From an uncultured Corynebacterium sp. (GTDB lineage Bacteria; Actinomycetota; Actinomycetes; Mycobacteriales; Mycobacteriaceae), in assembly GCF_937999985.1 (NCBI RefSeq), contig NZ_CALLDG010000134.1:1-14250 (forward strand): DNA of 14,250 bases, written 5' to 3'. Positions 1 to 6,465 of the stretch are shown one piece after another; positions within the stretch are counted from its first letter, which is position 1, and every line of letters begins with the position of its first letter. The notes below the pieces were generated by a model, which saw only the letters and a program-made list of their open reading frames with translations, did no database searches and was not told where the DNA came from. Made by a program: the position numbers and the translations under genes.

Positions 1-1
1 C

Positions 2-61
2 GTGCCCGCTGTGCTGACAGCGGAGCTGCGCAACCGGCGGGTCGACCAGACGCAGGACTAA
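2..61 (+). CDS. possible 3' end of an unidentified gene
   Basis: One frame is open from the window edge to a TAA at 59-61. It would give a polar C-terminus ending in RRVDQTQD. The composition fits a gene tail, and the stop is followed by 40 nt before the next plus-strand start, but 19 residues are too few to identify a family. A second frame is also open here, so this could be chance. The body of any such gene lies outside the window. Confidence 0.35.
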   Translation: MPAVLTAELRNRRVDQTQD

Positions 62-87
62 ACACCGACGTAACCAGACCGACCTAG

Positions 88-93
88 TAGAAT
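88..93 (+). promoter_or_regulatory. candidate -10 hexamer, leaderless start of the 420-residue protein gene
   Basis: TAGAAT fits the actinobacterial -10 pattern TANNNT and lies exactly 8 nt before the ATG at 102, so transcription would begin at or next to the start codon. No Shine-Dalgarno sequence precedes that ATG, which agrees with a leaderless mRNA. No convincing -35 box is visible. Confidence 0.45.
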
Positions 94-101
94 GCCTAGC
101 C

Positions 102-1364
102 ATGGCAGCAGATAATGGCTTGAGGACATTCGGCAACGGCATCGTCGCCGTGGAGTTAGAGATCACCAGCGGCACCTGGTACACCCTGTGGGCCCCGAAC
201 TGGCTGGTCAAGGGTGAGCGCTGGCAGGGCTTCCTGGGCGATGACGACGATCTTTTCGTCTTCGACTCCCCCGCCAAGCTCCTGGCTTTCCTCGAGGACG
301 GCGGCCGCAACGAGCTGGCCGAGCACCCCAAGTGGGCACAGTTTAAGTCCGACTTGGTCACCAATGTGGTGCCCACCCGCACCGGCAAGATCAGCCTGGT
401 CGAGGTACCCCGCAAGCTGGCTCAGCGCCCGGGCTATGAATCCACCTCCACGGTCGCTCGCGGTTTCGATCTGCTGCGCTCCATGGGCAATGTCCTGGGG
501 CTGAAGAGCGTGAACAATTGGTTCCACTCCTACTCCATCCTGGATAACGTGCGCCGCGGGCCGGACCACTACCAGTCGCAGAACGGCCTGGAAGAGTGGT
601 CGGGAGTTGGCCGCACCGTGCTGGATCGGTGGAAGGGCATGCTCGATGACGTCGAAGTGCACCTGACCGAGCCAGAGGTCGACGAAGCGAAGGTGGAGGA
701 CGCACAGAAGCGCATCGACGAGGCCAAGGAGGCTCGCGAAAAGCGTCAGAAGGAGAAGGAGGCCGAGGCGGCGGCTGCGGCCGAGGCCACCGAGGGCAAG
801 GACGTCGATCCTTATGACAAGACCATCTGGGCCGACGCCGGCATCGATCCGATCCGTATCAGCCTGAACGGCCAGTACGTCTACACCCTGCGCTGCTACG
901 TCGGCGACAAGCCGCGCTTCCTCGGCCGCCACGGGGAGATCAACACCTTCCCGAACTCTCGTGCCCTCGTGCGCTGGATTATTGACGCCCACGATCACGA
1001 CCTCGAAGAGTTGGATACTTGGGGCGACCTGGTCAGCGCCGCCAACGCCGGTGAGCTGGAGGTCACGGTGCACGACTCGAACCAGTACTCCTTCGCTGGC
1101 CTGCACGACGACATTTCGGAGTCCCTAGACGCTGTGGATTCCGACCAGCTGGGTCGCGCTTACGAGCTGCTGGCGGATGCTGCGGACTGGGCGGGCGACG
1201 ACGGCGTGAACAAGATCCTGCTGAGCTACCCGAAGCTGCAGAACTACCTGGCTTACATGCTGGGCTCTCCGTCGGACGCACAACCATCCGCCCCCTTCGA
1301 CGAGGAGGCGAAGGGCTGGAAGGCCCTGGAGGAAGGCCTGATCAAGCGCTTCACGCGCTTTTAG
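102..1364 (+). CDS. conserved-looking protein of unknown function with two similar halves
   Basis: I do not recognise the family. The 420-residue product has no signal peptide or membrane segment and is probably cytoplasmic. Residues about 26-150 and 259-383 can be aligned. YTL at 27 and 261, FLG at 44 and 273, an F-x-x-S/N-S-like segment at 54 and 283, a Trp at 78 and 307, an [AG]R-x-[FY]-[DE]-LL segment at 119 and 351, VN at 137 and 369, and SY at 143 and 375 keep nearly equal spacing. The halves are joined by an Ala/Glu/Lys-rich stretch at about 192-232, likely helical or coiled-coil. The ATG at 102 is chosen because a TANNNT hexamer lies 8 nt before it. It is the only certain plus-strand gene in the window, and its stop overlaps the convergent neighbour by 4 nt. 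A structural or DNA-associated role cannot be told from sequence. Confidence 0.85.
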   Translation: MAADNGLRTFGNGIVAVELEITSGTWYTLWAPNWLVKGERWQGFLGDDDDLFVFDSPAKLLAFLEDGGRNELAEHPKWAQFKSDLVTNVVPTRTGKISLVEVPRKLAQRPGYESTSTVARGFDLLRSMGNVLGLKSVNNWFHSYSILDNVRRGPDHYQSQNGLEEWSGVGRTVLDRWKGMLDDVEVHLTEPEVDEAKVEDAQKRIDEAKEAREKRQKEKEAEAAAAAEATEGKDVDPYDKTIWADAGIDPIRISLNGQYVYTLRCYVGDKPRFLGRHGEINTFPNSRALVRWIIDAHDHDLEELDTWGDLVSAANAGELEVTVHDSNQYSFAGLHDDISESLDAVDSDQLGRAYELLADAADWAGDDGVNKILLSYPKLQNYLAYMLGSPSDAQPSAPFDEEAKGWKALEEGLIKRFTRF

Positions 1365-2032
1365 AAATTAGATGGCTGGCCCGGCCAGCCCCAGGGCATC
1401 TTCGCCTGGCTGTTGTATTTGAAAAGCGCAAATACACCAAGAGAGACGGCCGCCAACGAAAGGGCGATTGCAAAATAAACGCCGATTTCTGCACTCCCTT
1501 GGAAGACCTCCTCGAAAACCAGGCCTTCTTCCCGCAGTCGAGCACCCTCTTCCCTCTCCATGGCCTTCAATGCTCGCTGGATCTTCATAATCGACCAAAT
1601 CGCCCAGCCTAGACCCACCAGACCCGCGCCGATAAACATGGAAGAGGCCACACGCGGCTTCACCGTCTGCCACAACATGACGGCACCCACAATCAGGAGC
1701 GACAGGGCTGCGACATTGGCTGGTACGCCGACTCCGGCACTGCTGAACTTCGAATCAACAACGTCAGCACCCTCCGGAGCGCCTGTGATGACAACCCTGC
1801 CCCAGCCGTTCACATTCAGCCTCATAATCCCTTCATCGTAGTTAAACCTCAGCTCCGTCCAACTGAGAAAGCTCGCAGTAAACATAAGCAAGGCTAAAGC
1901 TGTGGCGCCGCCGGAGACGAGCAGCATCCATGTGCTGGGACGGGAGCCATACGACGGGTTTAGTTGCGGACGGTAGCCGTATCCAAACTGAGGGTTTCCA
2001 CCCATCGCGCCGTAGGGATTGGGGTTGTTCAT
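1361..2032 (-). CDS. four-pass membrane protein, short paralogue of the adjacent Q/N/P/G-rich protein
   Basis: The function is unknown. The 223-residue product begins with a short Asn/Pro/Gly/Tyr-rich cytoplasmic tail (NPYG at 5-8). Four hydrophobic segments follow at about 35-57, 104-121, 127-148 and 183-205. An extracytoplasmic loop lies between the first two, and a charged Glu/Arg-rich segment at about 152-175 between the last two. It shares with the neighbouring 301-residue protein an NGWG motif (75-78), the junction AVMLW...KPRVA (117-129) and WAIW (143-146), in the same order, which supports a tandem duplication. It lacks the long repetitive C-terminal tail. The start ATG has a modest GGAAG about 10 nt upstream. 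A terminator lies between it and the paralogue, so it may have its own promoter, though I see no clear one. Its stop overlaps the stop of the convergent gene. Confidence 0.85.
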   Translation of the reverse strand: MNNPNPYGAMGGNPQFGYGYRPQLNPSYGSRPSTWMLLVSGGATALALLMFTASFLSWTELRFNYDEGIMRLNVNGWGRVVITGAPEGADVVDSKFSSAGVGVPANVAALSLLIVGAVMLWQTVKPRVASSMFIGAGLVGLGWAIWSIMKIQRALKAMEREEGARLREEGLVFEEVFQGSAEIGVYFAIALSLAAVSLGVFALFKYNSQAKMPWGWPGQPSNF

Positions 2033-2071
2033 GGATCAATCACTTCCGGTCATTCAAGGGCAGCTACTAAC

Positions 2072-2109
2072 AAAAGAGCTCGTCTGGGCTTACCATGACG
2101 AGCTCTCTT
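2072..2109 (-). terminator. intrinsic terminator between the two four-pass paralogues
   Basis: On the minus strand a 10-bp perfect stem (AGAGCTCGTC with GACGAGCTCT) encloses a 12-nt loop and is followed directly by TTTTGTT. In RNA the stem extends by a G-U pair and two A-U pairs. It lies 18 nt after the stop of the 301-residue protein gene, the right place to end that transcript. Confidence 0.8.
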
Positions 2110-2126
2110 GCGATGTAGAAAGGTTC

Positions 2127-3032
2127 TTACTGTCCCGGCTGGTTAAACGGGTTCTGGCTACCTGGCTGGCCGAACTGACCCTGCTGATTTGGCTGGTTCT
2201 GTGGCTGGCCAAACTGCGGCTGTTGGTTCGGCTGGTTCTGTGGCTGGCCGAACTGGCCCTGCGGGTTACCCGGCTGGCCGAACTGGTTCGGCTGGTTGTT
2301 CCCCGGAACATTCAGCTGCTGGCCGAACTTCACAATCGCCAGCACGCCGAGCACGATGATCGCCAGAGCAACGATGATTGCCAGGAAGACCGCGAACTTC
2401 GGTCCGCCGTCCAAGGTGATGCCAGATGCGAACCCGTAATTACTGCTGGCGGACTGAGCTGCCTCCAGCTCGTCCTTTGCCTCCTTGTAGGGGCCATTGA
2501 AATCAACGATCGTCCAGATCGCCCAAATCAGATGCACTGCACCACCGGCGATGCCGAGGTAGACGGCCACGCGCGGCTGGATTTTCAGCCACAGCATCAC
2601 GGCCGCGGCGATCAGCAGGCCCAAGGTCAAGAGCATGAAGAGCACGCCCAGGCCGGTGTTACCGAAATCCTCGGCGAAATCCTGCTTATCGGCATTGTCG
2701 CTCACCGAGAGCATGCCCCAGCCGTTCACACCAGCGGTGTACTTATCCTCACCGAGAGTGGTTGTAAGACCGACCCACTTGAAGAAGCTGAAGAACAGCA
2801 CCAGCAGCGCTGCGATGCCAGCCACGCCTGCGGCCAGCTGGTTCCACGCGAGCGACTGCAGCCCCTGCTTCCCTGCCGGACCAGGCTGACCCGGCTGTCC
2901 AACCTGATTCGGCTGCCCTGGCTGGCCAAACTGGTTCTGCTGTTGCGGCTGCGGCTGGTTCGGCTGCTGCGAGTACGGATTCTGACCACCGGGGTTCGGT
3001 CCCGGCTGGCCATAAGGATTCGAATTGCTCAT
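2127..3032 (-). CDS. four-pass membrane protein with repetitive Gln/Asn/Pro/Gly-rich cytoplasmic tails
   Basis: The function is unknown. The 301-residue product has a low-complexity N-terminal tail (1-60; NPYG at 5-8, several GQPGQP units). Four hydrophobic segments follow at about 66-86, 128-149, 153-176 and 212-235, then a C-terminal tail (237-301) of QFGQP and NQPNQ units. Four passes with an N-terminus lacking a signal peptide put both tails in the cytoplasm. The arrangement recalls the mycobacterial 34-kDa antigenic protein family (Rv0954-like), but that is a topology-level resemblance from memory, not a demonstrated homology. NGWG, AVMLW...PRVA and WAIW are shared with the next gene downstream, which is evidently a paralogue. 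It lies third in a cluster of small membrane protein genes, 93 nt after the previous stop, and is followed by a strong terminator. Start: ATG at 3032, with GAGAG 9 nt upstream. Confidence 0.88.
   Translation of the reverse strand: MSNSNPYGQPGPNPGGQNPYSQQPNQPQPQQQNQFGQPGQPNQVGQPGQPGPAGKQGLQSLAWNQLAAGVAGIAALLVLFFSFFKWVGLTTTLGEDKYTAGVNGWGMLSVSDNADKQDFAEDFGNTGLGVLFMLLTLGLLIAAAVMLWLKIQPRVAVYLGIAGGAVHLIWAIWTIVDFNGPYKEAKDELEAAQSASSNYGFASGITLDGGPKFAVFLAIIVALAIIVLGVLAIVKFGQQLNVPGNNQPNQFGQPGNPQGQFGQPQNQPNQQPQFGQPQNQPNQQGQFGQPGSQNPFNQPGQ
2163..2288 (-). repeat. in-frame tandem repeat region, 39-bp unit
   Basis: Two adjacent 39-bp copies (2178-2216 and 2217-2255) each encode QFGQPQNQPNQQ plus one variable residue. 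Partial QFGQP units flank them on both sides. The period is 13 codons, so gain or loss of a unit would keep the frame and only change the length of the cytoplasmic tail. Confidence 0.8.
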
Positions 3033-3056
3033 GGGCGAATACTCTCAATCTTCTCT

Positions 3057-3082
3057 GCGAATAATTCCTATTTAGGATTCGC
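3057..3082. promoter_or_regulatory. two-part inverted repeat in the leader of the 301-residue protein gene
   Basis: GCGAAT at 3057-3062 pairs with ATTCGC at 3077-3082. Inside, CCTA pairs with TAGG across a 2-nt loop, leaving a 4-nt AATT bulge on one side. It lies 25 nt before the start codon at 3032. There is no following U-run in either direction, so it is not a standard terminator. It could be an operator or an RNA leader structure. Confidence 0.35.
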
Positions 3083-3125
3083 CTCATTATTGCAGCCCAC
3101 TACCGAATCGGCGACCGAAACGGCG

Positions 3126-3776
3126 TTATCGATCAACCACAAAGAATTGGTCGAACTCCACGTTGCTGGCCACCTCACCGTGTTCGTAGACTTTTAGGTC
3201 TTTTTGGTTGATCTCGATGCGCGTTCCACCCCCGACCGGCACGCTGTAGCTGCCGCGGCTCGGATCCGCGTAGGACATGTCCACGTCCTTCTCGATCGAA
3301 TGGCCACCGACATAGCTTCGGTAGTAATAGTCGCCGTGCTCCCCGACCTTGCACACCACGACGTAATCGCCGTCGCCATAGGCCGCGTACAGCCACTGGT
3401 CGTCAGCATTGCAGTGCGCGGGGCTGCCCTCCCAGCCATAGCTGCTCAACCTATATTCTGGGCTGGAAGATCCACTGCCTCGCGGCTCCTCCGGGGTTGG
3501 CTCTTCCTCCGGGGTATCCGGGGTTGGCTCCGCTTCGCTGGTCTTCGTCTTTTGGCGCTTGGACGCCACCGTCTCCGCCGCTACCGGCGATTCCTCACCG
3601 TCACCGCCGTCCTTCCCCATGACTGCCGTGGCCGTCAGCACGCCGGCGACCAGCAGCGCCACCACGGAGATTGCGACGATGGAATACACCCAGGGAGAGG
3701 TCTTATTCTGCTGCGGCTGCGGAGCGTGCTGCGCAGGATAGTTGGGGTTCCAGTTATTCCAGTCGGTGTTGCTCAT
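3126..3776 (-). CDS. bitopic membrane protein with small two-cysteine ectodomain
   Basis: The function is unknown. The 216-residue product has an Asn/Pro/Gln-rich cytoplasmic N-terminus (1-27), one membrane segment (about 29-53), then a Lys/Glu/Thr/Pro linker (about 55-105) and a compact domain (106-216) outside the membrane. That domain is rich in Tyr, Gly and Asp. It holds the only two cysteines (C122 and C142), placed to form a disulfide. The frame is open 12 nt further to a TTG at 3788, but the ATG at 3776 is preferred. GGAAG sits 5 nt before it, and the product then begins MSNT, like the MSNS of the next gene. It begins 15 nt after the stop of the J-like gene, so the two are almost certainly cotranscribed. 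No catalytic motif is visible. A ligand-binding or sensor role is possible but unsupported. Confidence 0.85.
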   Translation of the reverse strand: MSNTDWNNWNPNYPAQHAPQPQQNKTSPWVYSIVAISVVALLVAGVLTATAVMGKDGGDGEESPVAAETVASKRQKTKTSEAEPTPDTPEEEPTPEEPRGSGSSSPEYRLSSYGWEGSPAHCNADDQWLYAAYGDGDYVVVCKVGEHGDYYYRSYVGGHSIEKDVDMSYADPSRGSYSVPVGGGTRIEINQKDLKVYEHGEVASNVEFDQFFVVDR

Positions 3777-3781
3777 GGGGT

Positions 3782-3786
3782 CTTCC
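3782..3786 (-). promoter_or_regulatory. ribosome binding site deciding the start at 3776
   Basis: On the minus strand GGAAG is followed by a 5-nt spacer (ACCCC) and ATG at 3776. The alternative upstream TTG at 3788 lies immediately before this GGAAG, so ribosomes bound here cannot start at that TTG. Confidence 0.6.
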
Positions 3787-3791
3787 AACCG

Positions 3792-4634
3792 TTAGCGGTC
3801 CAACTTTTGTACGTTGAGTAGCTTCGGGCCGTTGTTACCGATGCCGAAGAACAGCAGGCCTTTCAGCTTGCCGTTGTTGTCCTTCACGGAGACCAAGTAG
3901 AAGTTCTTGTAGCGGTCGATCTGATCCTCGGGCAGGACAAACCGAGCGAAATCGTTGCTCTTGGTGATTTCTCCCGGCTCGGGAGCGAGTGCGTCGAACT
4001 CCTCATTCATGCCCTCGTATCCGCCGTCGTCCAGGTCGAAATAAAACGAGGCATCAGGCATGGCATCCTTGCCAAGGTTATCGTCCAGCCACATCTGGGT
4101 CTCGCCCTTCTTGCGCAGATCCAGAAACTCCTGGGAAAGGTTCTTCACATCTCGCGCATCGCTGAAGAACCAGCTCACGCCCTTGTAGGCTCCGAACAGA
4201 ACCAGGACTGCGAGGAGGGGGACAACAGCAGCTAGGGTGAGCGCCAGCTTCGAGGAACGGGCGAACTCGCGCTTCAGTTTGGACGGCTGCTTAGGTTGCT
4301 GTGGTTGTTGCGGCTGTCCGGGCTGCTGGAACTGCTGGGAAATGGGCTGTGCCTGCGACTGCTGCTGTTGCCCCTGCGCCGGCACCTGCAGCTCACCCAG
4401 ATCGCGCAGCGCGGCAATGTCGATCTCGGGGGCGCTGGGATCGTCCAGGCGGGCATCGTACATGCCGCGCTTCGTCGGATCCGCAATCACCTGACGCGCT
4501 ACCTGCAGCTCGTCCTCCCCACCCGGGTTGGAAGTGTTCCCCGTGCTCAGGCGCTTATCGATGTCCTCCGCGATGTCCTGAGTACTTGTGCTCCGGTCAA
4601 TCCCAAGTGACTCGTACAGGTTGTAATGCGCCAC
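3792..4634 (-). CDS. bitopic membrane protein with degenerate J-like domain lacking HPD
   Basis: The 280-residue product begins like a J domain: YNLYESLGI at 4-12, a helix at about 17-30, and then VARQVIADPTKRGMYDARL at 45-63, matching the DP-x-KR-x-x-YD end of the fold. The region where DnaJ proteins carry His-Pro-Asp between helices II and III reads TGNTSNPGG, so activation of an Hsp70 ATPase is unlikely. A Gln/Pro-rich linker (85-118), a basic patch and one membrane segment (about 129-150) follow, then a 130-residue extracytoplasmic part (151-280) with no cysteine and no motif I recognise. The start is GTG at 4634; a GGGAG lies rather far (12 nt) upstream. It heads the cluster of four small membrane protein genes. 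A scaffold or adaptor role is inference. Confidence 0.85.
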   Translation of the reverse strand: MAHYNLYESLGIDRSTSTQDIAEDIDKRLSTGNTSNPGGEDELQVARQVIADPTKRGMYDARLDDPSAPEIDIAALRDLGELQVPAQGQQQQSQAQPISQQFQQPGQPQQPQQPKQPSKLKREFARSSKLALTLAAVVPLLAVLVLFGAYKGVSWFFSDARDVKNLSQEFLDLRKKGETQMWLDDNLGKDAMPDASFYFDLDDGGYEGMNEEFDALAPEPGEITKSNDFARFVLPEDQIDRYKNFYLVSVKDNNGKLKGLLFFGIGNNGPKLLNVQKLDR

Positions 4635-4665
4635 GGCTTCGGTCAGCTCCCATCCTTAGAACTTC

Positions 4666-4694
4666 GTTATACAGGCATTTAGCTTAACTTAAAT
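4666..4694 (-). promoter_or_regulatory. candidate promoter of the membrane-protein cluster
   Basis: In the 49-nt gap before the J-like gene, the minus strand carries TATAAC (4666-4671), preceded by TG. A weak TTTAAG lies 16 nt further upstream, inside the end of the ABC ATPase gene. Transcription would begin near 4659, giving a leader of about 25 nt. No terminator hairpin separates the ABC operon from this gene, so some read-through is likely. Confidence 0.45.
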
Positions 4695-5469
4695 CCCGCA
4701 GCTCGTGGTTGAGAGAATCCAATTCGCCCCCGCCGGCCATCTCCAGCGTCAACTGCTCCAGAGTGACCTCGGAATAATCCGCGTCCAGAGTCTGCTCGCC
4801 CATGTTCAGCAGCACGAAGTGACTGCCCACCAGATACGCATGGTGGGGATTGTGGGTAATCAGCACCACACCTACCCCACCTTCGGCGGCGGACTTGATG
4901 AAGCGCAGCACCATGCCGGATTGTTTGACGCCCAGCGCTGCGGTTGGCTCGTCCAGAATGATCACTCGCGCGCCGAAGTACACAGCCCGCGCAATTGCCA
5001 CGACCTGTCTCTGGCCACCGGAAAGGTTGGCAATGGGCACCTCGACATCGTCCAGGTGCACTCCCATTTTCTCCAGTTCCTCGGACGCGATACGGCGCAT
5101 CTCGTCGGCGCGCAGCATGCCGAAACGCCCGGTGAGCTCCTGGCCCAGGAAGAAGTTGCGCCACACGGACATCTGCCCGACCACGGCCAGGTCCTGGTAC
5201 ACGGTGGCGATGCCCTTATCCAAAGCATCCTTCGGGCCGTTGAAGTGGACCTCCTCGCCGTCGACCAGAACCTCGCCACTGGTGTGCTTGTGGCGGCCGG
5301 CGAGGATCTTGATAAGGGTGGACTTGCCCGCGCCATTGTCGCCCAGGATGCAGGTCACCTTGCTTGGGTAAATATCCAGGTCAATGTCCTTCAGCACGTG
5401 GACATCGCCATAGTCCTTGTCCACATTGCGGAGGCTGATAATCGGGGTGGCGTCAATAGAAGAAGACAT
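4684..5469 (-). CDS. sugar-type ABC importer ATP-binding subunit, single domain
   Basis: This subunit binds and hydrolyses ATP at the cytoplasmic face to power import through the permease encoded just upstream. The 261 residues hold one complete nucleotide-binding domain: Walker A GDNGAGKST at 43-51, Q-loop Gln92, signature LSGGQ at 149-153, Walker B VIILDEP at 169-175, and switch His206. No key residue is missing. Most CUT2 systems (RbsA, XylG) use a fused double ATPase of about 500 residues. A single domain is like the fructose system FrcA, so two copies would pair in the complex. The ATG follows the permease TAA with no gap, and GGAGG lies 10 nt upstream inside the permease gene, indicating translational coupling. 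It is the last gene of the operon. The substrate cannot be read from this subunit. Confidence 0.93.
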   Translation of the reverse strand: MSSSIDATPIISLRNVDKDYGDVHVLKDIDLDIYPSKVTCILGDNGAGKSTLIKILAGRHKHTSGEVLVDGEEVHFNGPKDALDKGIATVYQDLAVVGQMSVWRNFFLGQELTGRFGMLRADEMRRIASEELEKMGVHLDDVEVPIANLSGGQRQVVAIARAVYFGARVIILDEPTAALGVKQSGMVLRFIKSAAEGGVGVVLITHNPHHAYLVGSHFVLLNMGEQTLDADYSEVTLEQLTLEMAGGGELDSLNHELRDLS

Positions 5470-6465
5470 TTAGCTGCGACCTCCAGAAGTGAACTTGGAG
5501 ACAGAGTTGTTGGTGAGCACCGCAAACAGCAGCATGGCCCCCAGGAAGAACTTGAACCAATCCGGGTTCCAACCTGCGTAGACGATGCCTTGATTCGTCA
5601 TACCGAAGATCAGCGCACCGATGGCCGTACCGATGGCGGTGCCGCGCCCACCCGTGAGGGCACAGCCGCCGATGACCGCGGCGATGATGTAGAGGAACTC
5701 GTTGCCCACACCCTGGCCGGCCTGGATGGAATCGAAGGCGAAGAGGTTGTGCATGCCCACGAACCAGGCGGCGAAGCCGACGAACATGAACAGGATCACC
5801 TTCACACGGCGTACCGGCACGCCGGTGGCACGGGCGGCTTCGGCATCGCCGCCGACGGCGAAGATCCAGTTACCGAAGCGCGTCTTGAACAGCAGCACGC
5901 TGGCCAGGGCCACGAAGAGGAGCCACCAGAAGACGATGGTCTTAACCTCCACGCCGAAGATGTTGATCGAGGAGGCGAAGACGGCCTTGGCGGATTGGAA
6001 GCCCTCCATGTCGGCAATCGACGGGGTGGCGACCTGGCCGGTGACCAGCTTCGTGACGGCCAGATTGATGCCCTGCAGCATCAGGAACGCGGCCAGGGTG
6101 ATGAGGAACGACGGGATGCCCGTGCGCATCACCATCATCCCGTTGAAGGCACCGATGGCCAGGGCGATCAGCAGGGAAAGGAATATGCCCACCCAGGAGT
6201 TCAACCAGAAGTTGTAGTTCAACATTGTGGCGGCCAGGGCGGCGGTGGTGACGGCCACGCCGGAGGACAGGTCGAACTCGTCGCCGATCATCAGCAGTCC
6301 GACGGCCAGGGAGATGATACCCATCGTGGAGCTGGCGTACAGCACAGTAGAGAACGCATCAAGGGAGCGGAACGACGGCGCGACGATCATGAACAGCGTG
6401 AAGATCAGGACCGCGCCGAGAACCGAGGTGAACTCGGGGCGCTTGAGCATACTCATCGCTTTCAT
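5470..6465 (-). CDS. ABC importer permease, CUT2 (ribose/fructose-like) family
   Basis: This integral membrane subunit forms the translocation path of the importer. The 331 residues contain about eight to ten hydrophobic segments between 15 and 318. Two stretches typical of RbsC/FrcC-type permeases are present. One is the cytoplasmic loop at 198-222 (GNW...GGDAEAARATGV), which contacts the ATPase. The other is the glycine-rich helix region at 262-286 (IGGCALTGGRGTAIGT). The length is normal for the family. The start at 6465 is set by a strong AAGGAAGGA just upstream and a 4-nt ATGA overlap with the binding-protein stop. In-frame ATGs at codons 4 and 6 are alternatives. Ribose, fructose, inositol and other small sugars all use this family, so no substrate is assigned. 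Confidence 0.92.
   Translation of the reverse strand: MKAMSMLKRPEFTSVLGAVLIFTLFMIVAPSFRSLDAFSTVLYASSTMGIISLAVGLLMIGDEFDLSSGVAVTTAALAATMLNYNFWLNSWVGIFLSLLIALAIGAFNGMMVMRTGIPSFLITLAAFLMLQGINLAVTKLVTGQVATPSIADMEGFQSAKAVFASSINIFGVEVKTIVFWWLLFVALASVLLFKTRFGNWIFAVGGDAEAARATGVPVRRVKVILFMFVGFAAWFVGMHNLFAFDSIQAGQGVGNEFLYIIAAVIGGCALTGGRGTAIGTAIGALIFGMTNQGIVYAGWNPDWFKFFLGAMLLFAVLTNNSVSKFTSGGRS

Noticed and set aside
156..1106. 316-codon open frame on the minus strand, opposite the 420-residue protein gene
   Set aside because: The plus-strand protein has aligned internal repeats and a plausible start. The antisense product is Val/Leu/Ala/Gly-rich with no motif.
2019..3197. 392-codon open frame on the plus strand with Leu/Arg-rich repeats
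   Set aside because: The repeats are the reverse reading of the Q/N/P/G-rich tails. The real minus-strand protein has coherent membrane segments and a paralogue.
4296..4400. CTG/TTG-rich stretch resembling a triplet microsatellite
   Set aside because: It encodes the Gln/Pro-rich linker of the J-like protein with mixed codons; there is no pure repeat long enough to suggest slippage.
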